This document shows positions 10,598 to 21,437 of a stretch of DNA of 64,000 bases, piece after piece. How positions within the stretch are numbered: position 1 is the stretch's first letter; every line of letters starts with the position of its first letter. Source of the stretch: Lyophyllum atratum. Taxonomy: Eukaryota; Basidiomycota; Agaricomycetes; Agaricales; Lyophyllaceae. Location: contig JACGCN010000004.1 in the NCBI GenBank assembly GCA_014905825.1, forward strand, positions 2,418,001 to 2,482,000. The letters are read 5' to 3'. The notes below the pieces were generated by a model that was not told where the DNA came from, did no database searches, and worked only from the letters and a program-made list of their open reading frames with translations. Position numbers and translations under genes: made by a program.

Positions 10598-11488
10598 TCA
10601 TCGGAATACCGAGCGCATGTACTCAACATATTCCTCATCATTCTTCTCATATTTCGCCTTCACAAAACCCTTCGTATCCTCCCCCTGCAAAGGATACCTC
10701 AACCTATCCGTTCCATCCGTCGCAGCCTCAAACACCTTCTTAGCCACATCACCCGCGCTAATATTCATCCCCGCGAATTGCTTCCAAAATATCGCCGACG
10801 TCTTCTCAACAAACGGCTTGTAATCCTCAGGCGTCTCGTCACTGAGCCCCACGGCGGACCTGGAGCCGGCTGTGAAGTTCGTCGAAGTAACGCCTCCGTG
10901 TGGAATTACGCTCTTAACGAAAATGTTCTGGGACGCGAGTTCGAAGGCGAGTGATTCGGTGAACCCCTCCAGCGCGAATTTGCTCGCGGTGTAGACGGAG
11001 AGCATGGGGAGGCCGTAGAAGCCGGCGCCAGAGCTGATATTGATTATGCCTCCACCGCCGTGGGCGCGGAAGTGAGGCAGCATGGCGCGTGTAACATCCA
11101 TAAGACCTGACATTCAACGTCAGAATGAACACATGATCGTGAGTTGTGTGTTGCACGCACCGAAGAGATTCACGTCGAACTGTTCCTGCACCTGCTCCCG
11201 CGAGATAGACTCGAAGATTCCATTCTGACCGAACCCGGCGTTATTTACCAGGAGGTTGATCCTCTGGAATTTCTGGATGGCAGCCTCGATGGCAGGCACG
11301 ATAGAGCTACGGTCCTGCACATCGAGGCGCAGAACGAGCATGCGAGCCGGGTCAAGTTTTGTAAGCTCGGTGTCTTTGTCGGGAGAACGCATGGTGGCAA
11401 CGACGTTCCAACCCTTCTCGAAGAAGAGCTTTGCTGTTGCCTGGCCGATGCCTGAGCTAGCGCCGGTAATGAAGACGGTTTGCGTCAT
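10598..11488 (-). CDS. Short-chain dehydrogenase/reductase, copy 3
   Basis: Two exons, 11488-11161 and 11106-10598, with a GTGCGT donor and CAG acceptor at the conserved position after LFG. The predicted protein is 278 residues. TGASSGIG, NNAG, ISSGAGF and YTASK are all present, so it should be active if expressed. It is the closest relative of copy 2: introns, leader sequences and 3' flanks align, which points to a recent tandem duplication of a unit including promoter and terminator. It starts MTQTVF. The same upstream element is at 11722-11740. Confidence 0.92.
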
Positions 11489-11721
11489 AGCAAGGAATCT
11501 GGTGAGGTTGGTTGCGGGGAAAAGTGTCAGGACATGAATGTTCTTCTGAGACGGAAGCTCGCGTACGGATGAGATGGAAAGACAACGCGTCGACGGTAGG
11601 GCACGTCATGTGTTGTTCATTTTCGTCGACTATATACGAATGCGCTGTGTCTGCCGAATGCAATCGTCATGCTGCACGGCATGGGCCCGGATAATGTCGA
11701 CGCCGCTGCATGACTCAGCAC

Positions 11722-11740
11722 GGCTGGCTGACGCGTACAC
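11722..11740 (-). promoter_or_regulatory. Conserved SDR upstream element, copy 3
   Basis: Minus strand reads GTGTACGCGTCAGCCAGCC, about 240 bases ahead of the ATG at 11488. GTGCAGCATGACGAT also recurs at 11667-11681. Confidence 0.5.
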
Positions 11741-12700
11741 TGTCGCCGATGGGCAAGGCAAAGAAATGGACCTCTTCCACGTTCAACCCGCCTGGAATGG
11801 GAGTTCCTACGAGAGTGAGAGTTCGTCAGAGGATCAGAGTGTATGTCGGACGCGCGATCGGAGGTTGCCCATGTAGCTGGACAAAGGATTAGGCAGGGTG
11901 AGTAGGCGTGTAGTGCAGATGCAGCTTTGGCTTACCGGGCATGTTGTCCCTACGTAGAGTCATGGTGAACCGTAAGAAGAGGGTGGAGACGCCGACGCTG
12001 CGTTCTTCAGTCGGTTCTCCAGAGGAACATGATCTTCATCTTGCTGATGCTCATTGCCAGCATTACGAATCTCGATGTTGGTTTTGGCTAGCTAACCTGT
12101 AGAGAGTTTTTGTTGACGGTTGAGTAAGTTTAAACAGGCTGTCCGACGTTGCAGCGCACCGTATAAGACCTTGGGCGTTGCGTGTGATGAAGGACCAAGT
12201 TCAAGCGCAAGCTCGGAGAAAGGTCGGGGCCATCAAAGTCACCTGAGAAGCAAGATCATGCCAGTCTGAGTGATGCCACCAGCCGCTTCGACAACCACTG
12301 ATCTTCAACTTGCACGGCACTGATCCTTACCGCCTATAGATGAACCTTTCAGAACTTCACAATTATCTGCCTATGATCTACCTCCTTGCCAGTGCTACGG
12401 ATGGCACCCCATGTGCAGGTAACCTTGATCGATGACCACAACACCGACAGTACACGGCTCTGCTGGGTATTAGCTTCTCACCCTGATGCCGCTTTTTATA
12501 CAGCGCATGAGCTTCGAATCAGGGCCTGGTAATTCATCTTAACACTCAGCCTTCTACCACCTCGCCTTTTGATCACGCGCCAATCCCACCGAAGTAGCGC
12601 AAAGGCGCTCGTTTCAGGCGTGTCCTCTCCATATCGCCTTCCAGCGGTGAAACCCTGGGCGCATCTTCGAGCTCTGCGAGTTACAATCTGACATGAACTC
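11741..12700. other. Intergenic stretch inside the SDR array
   Basis: About 1 kb longer than the other spacers and without a recognisable gene, RNA or repeat. Sequence near 12820-12873 resembles the 3' flanks of the other SDR copies (TACAGAATA...), so the array unit resumes there. Confidence 0.4.
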
Positions 12701-12873
12701 TGGCTATCCAGGTACGTGAACTTGGTTGGACAAGTATCCAGCTCACACCCAGAAACCGCGCAATGCACTACTCGAAAGTACAAAAGCGCAGAGAGAGAGG
12801 AGTGCAAAAAATGGACAGAATGTCCTATCCATGTAACGTCTTCGTACAGAATATCACTGGGATCAACGAAAAC

Positions 12874-13777
12874 TCATCGAAACACCGAGCGCATGTACTC
12901 AACATACTCCTCGTCATTCTTCGACTCATACCTCGCCTTCACGAGACCTTTCGTATCCTCCCCCTGCAAAGGGTACCTCAACCTATCCGTCCCATCCGTC
13001 GCCGCCTCAAACACCACCCCAGCCACATCACCTGCTCCAATATTCATCCCCGCGAACAGCTTCCAAAATATCGCTCCCGTCTTCTCAACGTACGGCTTAT
13101 AGGACTCGGGCGCATTACTGAGCTCCACCGGGGACCTCGAGCCTACACTGAAATTCGTCGCGAGGACACCTCCGTGTGGAATCACACTCTTGACGAAGAT
13201 GTTTTGAGAAGCGAGTTCGAAAGCGAGCGATTCGGTGAACCCCTCCAGAGCGAACTTGCTCGCGGTGTACACGGACACCAGCGGCAGGCCGTAGAATCCG
13301 GTGCCAGCTCAGAGCTGATGTTGATTATACCCCCCCCACCGTACCCGCGGAAGTGAGGCAGCATGGTGCGCGTCACATCCATGAGGCCTAATGATTCAAC
13401 AAGTTCAGATTAAAAGGCTGACTCACTTTCGTTCAAGGCAATGATGCACTGCACACCGAAGAGGTTCACATTGAACTGCTCTTGTACCTCCTCGACTCGA
13501 AGATACCATTTTGAGCGAATCCGGCGTTGTTGAGCAAGAGGTTGATCCGGTGGAATTTTTGGATGGCAGCGTCGATGGCAGGGGCGATGGAGCTGAGATC
13601 ATTCAGATCGAGGCGCAGGACGAGCATGCGAGCCGCCGGGTCGAGTTTGGTGAGCTCTGTGTCTTTGTCGGGAGAACGCATGGTAGCGACGACGTTCCAA
13701 CCCTTCTCGAAGAAGAGCTTTGCAGATGCCTGGCCGATGCCTGAGCTGGCGCCGGTGATGAAGATGGTTTGCGTCAT
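12874..13777 (-). pseudogene. Short-chain dehydrogenase/reductase, copy 4, frameshifted
   Basis: It starts MTQTIF at 13777 and carries TGASSGIG and NNAG, but it has two lesions relative to copies 2 and 3. After GIFES near 13490-13500 about 10 bases are missing, removing most of the ISREQV codons and shifting the frame. Near 13305-13312 five extra bases (CTCAG) shift it again between ISS and the YTASK region. The far 3' part (YTASK to the end at 12874) reads cleanly in its own frame. The intron position is still visible near 13390-13455. It is most likely inactive and recently lost, because the remaining codons are well conserved. Confidence 0.85.
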
Positions 13778-13997
13778 AGCAAGGAATCTAGTGAGGTTGG
13801 TCACGGCACGAATGTACTTCTGAGACTGAAGAATTTCGTATAGATGAGATGGCAAGACGCTGACAATGCGATGGTTTGCCAAGGTGTCCCTGTGTCGCTC
13901 ATTTTGCCTTCATTGAATATATACTAATGCTCTGTAGTACGTGCCGATCCAAATCATCATGCTGCGCGAGACGCTACCCGAGTCTGACCTTGGCATC

Positions 13998-14016
13998 GGC
14001 TGGCTTATGTGTACAT
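13998..14016 (-). promoter_or_regulatory. Conserved SDR upstream element, copy 4
   Basis: Minus strand reads about TGTACACATAAGCCAGCCG, some 230 bases ahead of the ATG at 13777. It is the most diverged of the four elements, ahead of a broken gene. Confidence 0.4.
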
Positions 14017-14065
14017 TCACGCCGCCTTGGGTAAAGGAGCTCAGAGAGCGACGGCGTACATCAGA

Positions 14066-14080
14066 AATAAGTGAATAGAT
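14066..14080. repeat. Target-site duplication of the LINE, 3' side
   Basis: AATAAGTGAATAGAT, repeated exactly at 26017-26031. The two copies delimit the LINE insertion. Confidence 0.85.
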
Positions 14081-14537
14081 GATGATGAAGTCAATTTTTA
14101 ACCGCCGGCAAGCTACACTACAGAGCTAAGAAGCGGGGATAGCTAAGTATCCGTAAAATAAAGTAAAGTAAATAATTGGTCTTTTGTAAGTACGCGGTGG
14201 GATTAGAATTCTCTTCCTGTACGGCAGATCGTTCGTCATGGTGCGGCGGGTTGGTGCGAGAATGGAGTGGGAGTAAGGTGCATATTGAGTCCATAAGTAT
14301 TAGGCATGGCATAGATGAGAAATAGAAAAGAAGATGAAAAGGAACTGTCCCGGTATGAAACTCGCTGGCGCGCTGACGCCTCTTGTGGGCGGGCGCGTGT
14401 GTGGGTGGGTCCGCTCGGCGGGTGTTCGTTTTGCGCAGCTGGGAGGACTGCGTGGTTGTGGTGTTGTAAGGCCTTTTGTGGGCCTGTTGCTTCATCGTCT
14501 GGGTGTCCGAACCCGTTATTGTCCTCCTTCGATCTCC

Positions 14538-16545
14538 TCATCCTCGTCCTCTCCCTCCCTCGCCGTCTCTCTCCCCTCCGTTTTCGTCTTCTTCTTCCTC
14601 ATCCTCGCTCTCGTCTCCTACCCTTCTCCTCACTGCCCTGTCCCACCAGTCCTCTCCTTCCTCCTCACTTTCTTCGTCGTCTAATTCCGGTTGACTTGGT
14701 GCGTTCCGAGGTATCCCGGTTTTCGTGAAAGCGCCCGATTTGGTCAAGAACTTGATGAAGACCTCGAGCCCTTCCTTCGTTCCGAGTAGCTCCGGGAGGT
14801 CGAGCTCGTCGAATTTGTCGGTTAGGATGTTGCGATGTTCAGCGTAGCGTGGGCATTCGGTGATAATATGTATGCGTGTTTGGAGGTTCTCGCCGCATGG
14901 GCATTCTACGGGTTCAGTAGGGACGAATTTAGCGTAGTACTCACCTATAAACGCGTGTCGTGTACGGCATTGTGTGAGTCTGCCGAAGACTTCGCGGGGT
15001 GTTGATTTGACGTGGTCTTTGAGTTTCCATGCTGGCGGGAACTGGTTGGCGACCCCGAATCCCCCGGTTGGCGGGGTGCGGCGCCATTCAGCCGTCCACC
15101 TTTCGAGGATACGGGCTTTCGTTCTACGGCGGGCATGCGTCAGTGTGACAAATTCCTGCTGCCATAGCAGCGCTCCTTCTTTTGCCTCTTCGTCCGCCCG
15201 TTCGTTACCTTTGACGTCGTTGTGGCCTGGACACCACTCAACGTGTACGGTGTTCCTGATGTCGCGTTCCAGGAAGTCTGTGATGATCTTGTTGAATGTT
15301 CGCATGTTGTATTGGCCTGGTGCGGTTTTCGGTTCGAATACGGATGTGACCGCTGCTGTGTTATCTGCGAAGATGTGGAGGTGAGTGATTTCCCGGTGTC
15401 GACGCGCGAAGGTTGTGCCCTCTTTGGCGGCCGTCACTAGACCCGTGAGTTCTGCATCGTAAACTTCTGCGGAGTGGCCCATGCCGCCCCGCCTGGTTAT
15501 CACCTCGGTATCGTTGTGGTATCCGACGACACCCCATCCCACGTTCTTCTTGGTGTCGTCGTCGTCGTCTTCGAGCATGGAGCCGTCGGAGTATAGGAGT
15601 AGTCTGGTACGGTCGGTCAGCAAATCTGTTATACTTTCGTTATGTGCCTCTGCGGCTTCCTCCTTTGAGGTCCCAGGCTGGGCGCCGCTAATGGTTAGTC
15701 TGTCTCCAAAGTCCCGTGCCGTTTGGCGCCATGGGGGTGCAATGAAGGGGATAACCTTCTCGCCCTTCGTTGGGTGGTAGGTGCTTGCTGCGATCGATTC
15801 GAGTTGGGTAGGCTTCTTCTTCTTCCTACTGCGTGAGGGTTTCTGGGAGGGGAGAGGTGGAGGTATGGTGGGCTCCGCTCCGTCCCTCCACTCGTTTGGG
15901 AGGCGTTGTAGGATTGGGCTGGTGGCGTGGAGTTCGTGTAGGCGGTCGGCGTATCTTGCGTTGGCTAGGTCGAGGGCGAGGTTGATGGGCGGTATTGCGA
16001 GGTCGACCTCCAGCGCCTTGATGGGGGTCGTCCTAAAAGCCCCGGCGATGTGTCGTAGTGCCGTGTTCTGTACTTTTTCGAGGATGCTGGAATGTGTTTT
16101 CTTGCCGGTCCACCAGACCGGGCTGGCATATGTGAGGACGGGGACTATGCATGCTCGATAGAGCGTGCGTAGTTCGACCTGTGAGAGGCCTCTGACGGTG
16201 TTAGCAAGCATGCGGGAGCCGCGGACGGCGTTTCCCGCGCGGTCTGCTAGAATTCTGACGTGCTGGTTAAACGTTAGTCGTCTGTCGATGAACAACCCCA
16301 GGATGCGGATGGTGTCGCCTGCGGCAATAGACACCTCGGTGTTGTCGGCTCCTGGGAGACGGATGCTGGGGGAGTATCCTCCATCTCGGCGCCATGAGTG
16401 GTGCATAAGTTCCGTCTTGGCTGCTGCTGTGGATAGGCCGACACTGATCAGCCAGCGTACTACAAAGATGAACGCACTTCTGAGTAGTCTGATGTTGGTG
16501 TCGAGGGAGTCTGATGAGACGCGAAGCGTCCCGTCATCGATGTAC
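14538..16545 (-). pseudogene. LINE ORF2, 3' part: RT end, RNase H and cysteine motif
   Basis: This is the second half of ORF2, reading on directly from the insertion site (YIDDG codons at 16545). In order it has the end of the RT palm and thumb (LGLFIDRRLTF, TLYRACIVPVLTYASPVWW), then RNase H with acidic residues in YSDGS, DAELTG, FADNTAAV and NERADEEA. A cysteine-histidine motif of the CPCGE...H...CPRY type follows, then a Glu/Asp-rich tail. The frame is open throughout, so only the Copia insertion breaks the gene. Confidence 0.9.
16541..16545. repeat. Copia target-site duplication, left
   Basis: TGTAC, repeated at 21752-21756 just outside the right LTR. Confidence 0.9.
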
Positions 16546-16859
16546 TGTTGGAAGTTGACTTAGCCAAAGGTCGCTTCAACTATGACGCACCGAGGTCTGC
16601 CGACCCGCGTGCTCGGTAATCAATCTCGGTAATCAATCTCGATCATGTTTCTATTCTTAGTGTACCGAGTTTTCGACGCCGACCCGTCGAAAACAGTTTT
16701 CCTATTCATTCAAAGAAAAGTACTTATAAATCACTTACTAATTCGCTTACAATTTTCATAGAAAATTTACTTTTAGAAAAGTATATAAGCCGTCTATATA
16801 CATAGAAATAAAGCACTCGTTTATCACCCAAGTGTGCCAACAGTTCTCCAACTCTAACA
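16546..16859 (+). repeat. Copia left LTR, 314 bp
   Basis: Begins TGTTGG and ends TAACA. I see no difference from the right LTR at 21438-21751. It holds a TATATAA box at 16782-16788 and an AATAAA signal at 16806-16811, plus a tandem CTCGGTAATCAAT repeat near 16613-16640. A perfect 10-base-pair hairpin (GTTTTCGACG / CGTCGAAAAC) lies at 16669-16694. Confidence 0.95.
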
Positions 16860-16872
16860 GGTTATGGGCCCC
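16860..16872 (+). other. Copia primer-binding site (half-tRNA type)
   Basis: GGTTATGGGCCCC follows the left LTR directly. Drosophila copia has GGTTATGGGCCC in the same place and is primed by an internal fragment of initiator tRNA-Met. The match suggests the same priming here. Confidence 0.7.
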
Positions 16873-17007
16873 GCTTGCGCTAGCGCTTACAAGGCACACT
16901 CTAAAACGACCTCACACCGAACTTTCACAAAAACTACATTAACCACATTAAAACACCACACACCACATTAAACACCACACATCACACCTCGACAACAAAC
17001 ATACAAC

Positions 17008-20000
17008 ATGTCTAAAGATAACAGTAGCAACCCCCCTATCTGGGCAGAAGAATACAAGTTCGACGGAACGAACTTCGTGGGTTTCAAAGGACGCATCATG
17101 ATCACCACGAAACTCCGTGGCGCCCTCGGGTACCTCGAAGGGAAAATCCCAAAACCCACGGCGCCTCCAACCGGCACACTACCACCTGAAGCGACCGACT
17201 GGGAAGACTCTACCCCATCCATCAACGAATGGAACAAAAGGGACGCATGGGTCCTCGCCCTCATCACCTACAACAGCAAAAATCCCATGGGGTACGGAAT
17301 AAAGATGGATGGTACGGCCGCAGAAGCATGGAAGTCACTTACCTCCATATACGGTCAGACCGATGAAAATGCCTCCGCCCTCGCCGAACGCACCCTCCGC
17401 AACACAAAACTCCCGGACAACGGCGACTTCACTGAGCATGTCACGCTCCTACGCACAAGGTGGATGACGGCGGTAGATAAAGGAGCAAAAATCGACGACA
17501 AAGCCTTCCAGGCGATCGTGTTGGCATCACTTCCAAAAGATTGGAACATCATCGTATCAGTCCTGTACGCCGCCAAAACATCGGCCGACGCCATTGCTAC
17601 ATTAACTCTACATTGGGAACGGATCAAAGAACAGAACGCACCAGCAGGCCCATCGACGACCGCTCTCCAGGTCAAAACATCCAACAGATCGAACCTTAAA
17701 TGTAGCAACACCAACTGTGGACGAACTGGCCACACTATCGACAACTGCTATTGGCCTGGAGGTGGGAAAGAGGGTCAATTCCCAGCACACTTCCGTAATA
17801 AAGGACGTACCACACCCGAGGCAAAGAAACCCGCTACGACGGCGAACGTGGCCGACACCAAGCAGTCTGACGTCTCCACGGACAACTCCTCCCGCGTTAC
17901 CTATGCCTTGATGGCCACCGTCGACGACCTAACACTCCCTGCCTATAACCTATCCCCAACCGAATTAGAGGGCGTCCCCGAAGAGATGATTGAGGGACAT
18001 GATAACGCAGTGGAGACCTTCTTCACGGACATGAATCAAACAACGGTTATGGTGGCATCGAAACGCAGACTCACATACGCCGACTCCGGAGCGAGTGATC
18101 ACTGCTTCATAGATCGTGCAGACTTCACTGATTATGTGGCGTACGATCCACCCCGAACTGGACAACCTGCAAACCAGGGAGGATCATTCAGGATCCTCGG
18201 ACAGGGGACCGTTAGGAAACTTGTCACGGTAGATGGAAAGGAGACTGAACTGGTCTTCAGACATGCTCTTCACACCCCCGACCTTTCCGCCAACCTCATA
18301 TCCATCGGACAGTTCGATAAAGCCGGGTATTCCGTCCACTTTTCAGGAGGACGAGCTGCGTTCATCGCCCCTGATGGTCGACTCTTCATGATCGGCACAG
18401 GATCCAGTGGCATGTATCTCCTCGAAACCAGTAGCGCTGCCCCTCCTCAACCTTCAAATACGGCCCGGTTAATAAATGCCGCCGCTACAAACAAGACTAT
18501 AGCCTGGAATGTGAACGTCGCAAAATCCCTGGATAAGCCGGCACCCTTGGAGGTATGGCACCGAAGGTTCGGCCACGCAGGCGTAACTGGGATCCGCGAA
18601 CTGGCAAAGAAGGATATGGTCGACGGCCTGAACTTCACAGGGGACAAAGAGTTGAAAGGGGTTTGCGAAGACTGCATATATGGCAAGCATACCGCTCGGC
18701 CATATGATGGACACGCTATCCCCGAGGCTGACGCGAATGTCAAGGTTCATATCGACCTGTGGGGGCCGGCAAGCGTGGCTTCCCTGGGTGGTGCCCTGTA
18801 CATGATGCTTTGCTGCGATGGGGGAACTATCCGCCTGAAGGGATTCTGGCTAACAAGAAAAGACGCGCGGACGACACTTACGGCGTTTGAAGTCTACCAT
18901 CGCGAATCTGAACGGCAAACAGGGAAGAAGTTGGGATGCGTGAGGATAGACGCCGGAAGGGAGTGGTTCAACGAACTGTGGCGTGAATATTGCCAGAAAC
19001 ACGGGATCCTTCTAGAATTCAGCACCCCTTACGCACATGGCCAAAACGGACTAGTCGAACGTTGTATACGCACAGTTATAGAAGGTGTGCGTTGCATGTT
19101 GGCTGATAGCGGACTCCCGAAGTTTCTCTGGGCGGAAGCCGCCGCAACTACCATATACCTTCGAAACCGACTTCCATCATCAAGACACCCCGGCATCGTC
19201 CCTGAAGAAAAATGGTCGGGCAAACGACAGAGTGTCGCACATTTACGACCCTTCGGATGTGACGCATTCGCCAAGATTCCCGAGGAATTGGTCGTCTCAA
19301 AATTAGACCACCGATCGATCAAGTATGTCATGATCGGATACTCGGAAAACGGGTACAAATTATACGACCGCCAGAATCGAGCGATAATTACAAGTCGAGA
19401 TGTTATATTTGAGGAAGGGACTGGGCATAGGACCTTGACAATCTACGAAGATGAAGACCTACTGGGATCGGATGAACCTGACATCGACCCTACCATGCCC
19501 CCCCTAATCCATCCCAAACAACCAGTCGCGGCACGCATCCGAGAAACTGATGCGCCATTACACCCGGTGCCTGACGCCTCGGTGCCTGATCCCGCGCCTA
19601 CCGAAAATAGCTCTACCGCAAATAGCTCTGATCCCACCCCGGCCCCGCCCCCGCCTGCCCCACTCCGTCGCTCTGACCGCCTAACGACTGCGAACCCCTC
19701 AGCCGCCGCCGTCGCTTCCAGGGAAGCTTTGGCAGATGAGGAAAACGCCCGTGCCGCTAAAGAGGACTGGGCGTCGGATCGTAGACGCCCACACGCGCTT
19801 CTCGCTGACAGCGCCCAGGCCTACCTCACTTCTATCGACTCCGCGGTTTCTTCTGACACGTATGTCCCCAAACATTATGGGGAGGCGATGCGACGCCCAG
19901 ACCTCTGGGTCCCACCAATGGAAGCCGAACTCGATGTTTTGCAGAAACGGGAGGTATTCCGATTAGTGGATGAGGCCGACGTACCCGAGGGAAAGAAGGT

Positions 20001-21417
20001 CATAGGCTGCATGTGGGTCTATGCCAACAAGTATGACGCCGATGGGAACATCATTAAACGGAAGGCGCGCCTCGTCGCGAAGGGGTATACTCAGATCCAC
20101 GGCGAAGACTACGATGAGACCTATGCGGCCGTCGTACGTCTCGAATCCATCCGTATCACCGTCGCCATCGCTGCGAGTCTCGGTCTGCACTTATGGCAGA
20201 TTGACTTCGTTTCCGCATACCTGAACAGCGTCAACCGACATGTAGTCTACATGCGACCACCGCCAGGGCTTCGAGGGGGGGAGGGGAAGGTATGCCTTCT
20301 CCTCAAAACCCTTTACGGTATGATGCAAGGAGGTTATGACTGGTGGCATACCCTCAACGAGGCCTACAAAAAGCTCGGTTACAATCAATCACGCGCCGAC
20401 AGCTGTGTCCGATCCAGACTCATTGACAATGAAAGGACCATTACCAACACATACACAGACGACACTATCGGAATCTCATCGACTACCGCAGGCATGAAGA
20501 TTGCTAAAAACGAACTCGGTTCCAAATATGAAACGAAGGACATGGGAGACTTGAACTTCGTCCTCGGAATGCGCGTAGATCGGGACCTTGAAACCGGAAC
20601 CATATCCCTTTCCCAGCGCAAGTACCTCGAACGCGTTCTCGAACGATTCGGGATGACAGACTGTAACACCCACCAAACTCCACTACCGGCAGGAATCCAA
20701 CTAGTCGAAACCCCATCTCCACAACCCGAATCCGACATAGCATTTATGCGCAACAAACCTTACCGGGAAGTACTTGGCTCGGTAATGTGGGCACAGGTCG
20801 CAACACGACCCGATCTTTCTTACGCGGTCGGCCTACTGGCACGTTTTCAATCGAAACCTGGACCGACTCACTGGAACGCACTTATACATGTGCTAGGGTA
20901 TATCAAAGGGACCCTCGACTACAAACTCACGTACTCGAGTAAAGGGGATCTCAAGCCTATAGGATACGTCGACGCAGATTACGGGGGAGATATGGACACC
21001 CGCCGATCTACCGGTGGCTACGTTTTCATGATGGCAGGGGGAGCTGTATCCTGGAGTTCTAAACGCCAAAACACTGTCGCTCTATCCACCACCGAAGCCG
21101 AATATATGGCCCTTACTCGGGGTGCGCAACAAGCTTTATGGATCTATAGTTTCCTATCCGAAGTCGACTTACCACAACAACGACCCGCTATCATTCGCGT
21201 TGACAACACCTCGGCCATCGCACTCGCACAATCAACCAAAGGACATTCTCGTGCAAAGCACATCGATATTCGACATCACTACGTGCGCGAACGCGTCCAG
21301 GAGAAAGACATCGAAATCATCCATATTCCTACCACTGAAAATCCCGCCGACATATTTACTAAACCACTTCCCCGAATCATCCACGATCGTATGGTTGGCC
21401 TTCTCAACCTCAAGTGA
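17008..21417 (+). CDS. Copia Gag-Pol polyprotein (1,469 aa)
   Basis: One frame encodes all functions. Gag is of the UBN2 type (about residues 1-230), followed by a CX4CX4HX4C zinc knuckle (about 231-248). The aspartic protease carries DSGA (about 357). The GAG-pre-integrase HHCC domain starts at WHRRFGH (about 516). The integrase core runs from HIDLWG (about 580) to NGLVER (about 680) and holds the D,D,E residues. The reverse transcriptase starts near KARLVAKG (about 1018) and has YTDD at about 1148, where most Copia elements have YVDD. RNase H begins at YVDADYGG (about 1320) with DNTSA and KHIDIRHH. Gag and Pol share one frame without a programmed shift, so proteolysis must separate them. 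All catalytic residues appear present. Confidence 0.97.
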   Translation: MSKDNSSNPPIWAEEYKFDGTNFVGFKGRIMITTKLRGALGYLEGKIPKPTAPPTGTLPPEATDWEDSTPSINEWNKRDAWVLALITYNSKNPMGYGIKMDGTAAEAWKSLTSIYGQTDENASALAERTLRNTKLPDNGDFTEHVTLLRTRWMTAVDKGAKIDDKAFQAIVLASLPKDWNIIVSVLYAAKTSADAIATLTLHWERIKEQNAPAGPSTTALQVKTSNRSNLKCSNTNCGRTGHTIDNCYWPGGGKEGQFPAHFRNKGRTTPEAKKPATTANVADTKQSDVSTDNSSRVTYALMATVDDLTLPAYNLSPTELEGVPEEMIEGHDNAVETFFTDMNQTTVMVASKRRLTYADSGASDHCFIDRADFTDYVAYDPPRTGQPANQGGSFRILGQGTVRKLVTVDGKETELVFRHALHTPDLSANLISIGQFDKAGYSVHFSGGRAAFIAPDGRLFMIGTGSSGMYLLETSSAAPPQPSNTARLINAAATNKTIAWNVNVAKSLDKPAPLEVWHRRFGHAGVTGIRELAKKDMVDGLNFTGDKELKGVCEDCIYGKHTARPYDGHAIPEADANVKVHIDLWGPASVASLGGALYMMLCCDGGTIRLKGFWLTRKDARTTLTAFEVYHRESERQTGKKLGCVRIDAGREWFNELWREYCQKHGILLEFSTPYAHGQNGLVERCIRTVIEGVRCMLADSGLPKFLWAEAAATTIYLRNRLPSSRHPGIVPEEKWSGKRQSVAHLRPFGCDAFAKIPEELVVSKLDHRSIKYVMIGYSENGYKLYDRQNRAIITSRDVIFEEGTGHRTLTIYEDEDLLGSDEPDIDPTMPPLIHPKQPVAARIRETDAPLHPVPDASVPDPAPTENSSTANSSDPTPAPPPPAPLRRSDRLTTANPSAAAVASREALADEENARAAKEDWASDRRRPHALLADSAQAYLTSIDSAVSSDTYVPKHYGEAMRRPDLWVPPMEAELDVLQKREVFRLVDEADVPEGKKVIGCMWVYANKYDADGNIIKRKARLVAKGYTQIHGEDYDETYAAVVRLESIRITVAIAASLGLHLWQIDFVSAYLNSVNRHVVYMRPPPGLRGGEGKVCLLLKTLYGMMQGGYDWWHTLNEAYKKLGYNQSRADSCVRSRLIDNERTITNTYTDDTIGISSTTAGMKIAKNELGSKYETKDMGDLNFVLGMRVDRDLETGTISLSQRKYLERVLERFGMTDCNTHQTPLPAGIQLVETPSPQPESDIAFMRNKPYREVLGSVMWAQVATRPDLSYAVGLLARFQSKPGPTHWNALIHVLGYIKGTLDYKLTYSSKGDLKPIGYVDADYGGDMDTRRSTGGYVFMMAGGAVSWSSKRQNTVALSTTEAEYMALTRGAQQALWIYSFLSEVDLPQQRPAIIRVDNTSAIALAQSTKGHSRAKHIDIRHHYVRERVQEKDIEIIHIPTTENPADIFTKPLPRIIHDRMVGLLNLK

Positions 21418-21428
21418 CCTTTCCACGT

Positions 21429-21437
21429 CAGGGGGAG
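21429..21437 (+). other. Copia polypurine tract
   Basis: CAGGGGGAG lies immediately ahead of the right LTR, where plus-strand DNA synthesis is primed. Confidence 0.75.

Noticed and set aside
14315..14728. Plus-strand frames opposite the LINE 3' end
   Set aside because: Shadows of the acidic, repetitive end of ORF2; no gene.
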